Positions 6,140 through 6,905 of a stretch of DNA of 6,905 bases are shown one piece after another. The DNA is from an uncultured Lachnospiraceae bacterium. Its GTDB lineage: Bacteria > Bacillota > Clostridia > Lachnospirales > Lachnospiraceae. Under the pieces are notes generated by a model. It was not told the origin of the DNA, did not search any database, and saw nothing but the letters and a program-made list of their open reading frames with translations. The DNA is taken from positions 1 to 6,905 of the forward strand of contig CAMNWW010000112.1 in the NCBI GenBank assembly GCA_946566415.1. The letters run 5' to 3'. The position numbers were made by a program, and so were the translations under genes. Every line of letters starts with the position of its first letter. Positions within the stretch are counted from its first letter, which is position 1.

Positions 6140-6905
6140 ATGAATATTAAAGTGATAGACGTATCCCATCACCAGGGAAGCATTGACTGGGAAAAGGTAA
6201 AGGCGGACGGTGTGAAAGGAGCCATTATCAGAGTGTCCGACAGTATCGGTACCTTAGATAGACAGTGTGACAGAAATATGGCGGAGTGTGAGCGGCTGGG
6301 AATACCGTACGGACTGTATATTTATTCCAGAGCGGGGAATGACGCTATGCTCCAGCGGGAGGCGGCCCTTATATTAAGCAAGGCAAAAGGGCATCCTATC
6401 CAGTATCCACTTTATATTGACCTTGAGCAGCCGGGAAGTGGAGCTTACGCAAAAAGGGCGGCGGAATATTTCGGGAGCCTGGTGCAGAAGGAAGGCTACT
6501 GGTGCGGGATTTACGCGAATCTAAACTGGTGGAACACCTATCTGGCCGGAGTGGATCAATTTACAAAATGGGTGGCGCGGTACGGAGAAAAACCGTCCGT
6601 AAACAATCTGGATATGTGGCAGTACTCCAGCGCCGGGAGAATCAGCGGTATTTCCGGAAATTGTGACGTGAATGAATGCTACAGGGATTTCCCGGCGGAG
6701 ATTGGCGGCGCATCTTCAGGAGGAGAAGGAGACTTAGGAAACAGCGGGGACGCAAATCCGCAAGGAACGATACTTCAGCTGGCAGAGCAGGTCATGAAAG
6801 GAGAATTTGGCGAGGGAGAAGACAGGAAGAAAAAGCTCGGCGTACGGTACACAGAGGTACAGAATTTGATAAACCATATTGCGTCAGCAGGTGCAGGTAC
6901 ACTGG
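6140..6905 (+). CDS. GH25 muramidase (endolysin-like) with Cpl-7-type wall-binding repeat, 3' partial
   Basis: 255 residues are visible and the frame is open at the window end. Residues 3-185 form a glycoside hydrolase family 25 domain, which cuts the MurNAc-GlcNAc bond of peptidoglycan. The start IDVSHHQGSIDW holds Asp7; YIDLE holds Asp94 and Glu96; CDVN holds Asp176. These match the four acidic active-site positions of the family (as in Cpl-1), so it should be active. After a Gly/Ser-rich linker (~189-207), residues 210-247 (ILQLAEQVMKGEFG, EDRKKKLG, Y, VQNLINHI) match the Cpl-7 repeat (CW_7) that binds the cell wall. There is no signal peptide, as in phage endolysins that need a holin. ATG 6140 has only a modest site, AAGGGA at 6129-6134. 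It may be a prophage lysin, a captured lysin, or a lysozyme released by another route. Confidence 0.9.
   Translation, partial: MNIKVIDVSHHQGSIDWEKVKADGVKGAIIRVSDSIGTLDRQCDRNMAECERLGIPYGLYIYSRAGNDAMLQREAALILSKAKGHPIQYPLYIDLEQPGSGAYAKRAAEYFGSLVQKEGYWCGIYANLNWWNTYLAGVDQFTKWVARYGEKPSVNNLDMWQYSSAGRISGISGNCDVNECYRDFPAEIGGASSGGEGDLGNSGDANPQGTILQLAEQVMKGEFGEGEDRKKKLGVRYTEVQNLINHIASAGAGTL

Overview
The window looks like a chromosomal accessory region of a Gram-positive Clostridia bacterium, probably of the Lachnospiraceae type. This is inferred from the strong AGGAGG ribosome binding sites, mid-range GC with GC-rich third codon positions, short gene spacings, an Agr-type GHKL kinase with a LytTR regulator, and a GH25 lysozyme with a Cpl-7-type repeat. 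All genes lie on the + strand. No tRNA, rRNA, CRISPR array or insertion sequence is visible.

Positions 1-3833 hold one tightly packed unit: the 3' end of an ABC exporter half-transporter, a second complete half-transporter (4-base overlap), a trigger-factor-like protein without the ribosome-docking domain (15-base gap), and a small cytoplasmic thioredoxin with an HCGAC active site (3-base gap). An exporter joined to a folding factor and a thiol-redox protein suggests a module that matures and exports a peptide, perhaps Cys-containing. No precursor peptide or modifying enzyme is in view; if they exist they should lie upstream of position 1. This role is inference.

Positions 3823-5951 hold a two-component system: a multi-pass GHKL histidine kinase and a LytTR response regulator overlapping by one base (TAATG). 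A very good sigma-A-type promoter precedes it (TTGAAA, 17 bases, TATACT with an extended TG). A perfect inverted repeat covers its -10 element and is followed by six T. Kinases of this architecture often sense peptides, so the system may sense the exported product and control the locus.

Positions 5948-6126 hold a probable broken small gene. A strong ribosome binding site and an ATG overlapping the regulator stop lead to a stop after three codons, yet another frame stays open for a 59-residue reading that a single-base correction would restore. Positions 6140-6905 encode a GH25 muramidase without a signal peptide, cut by the window end; this resembles a phage endolysin and may mark a change of module or the edge of a prophage.

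No stretch over 300 bases lacks a gene; the longest gap between intact genes is 5952-6139.
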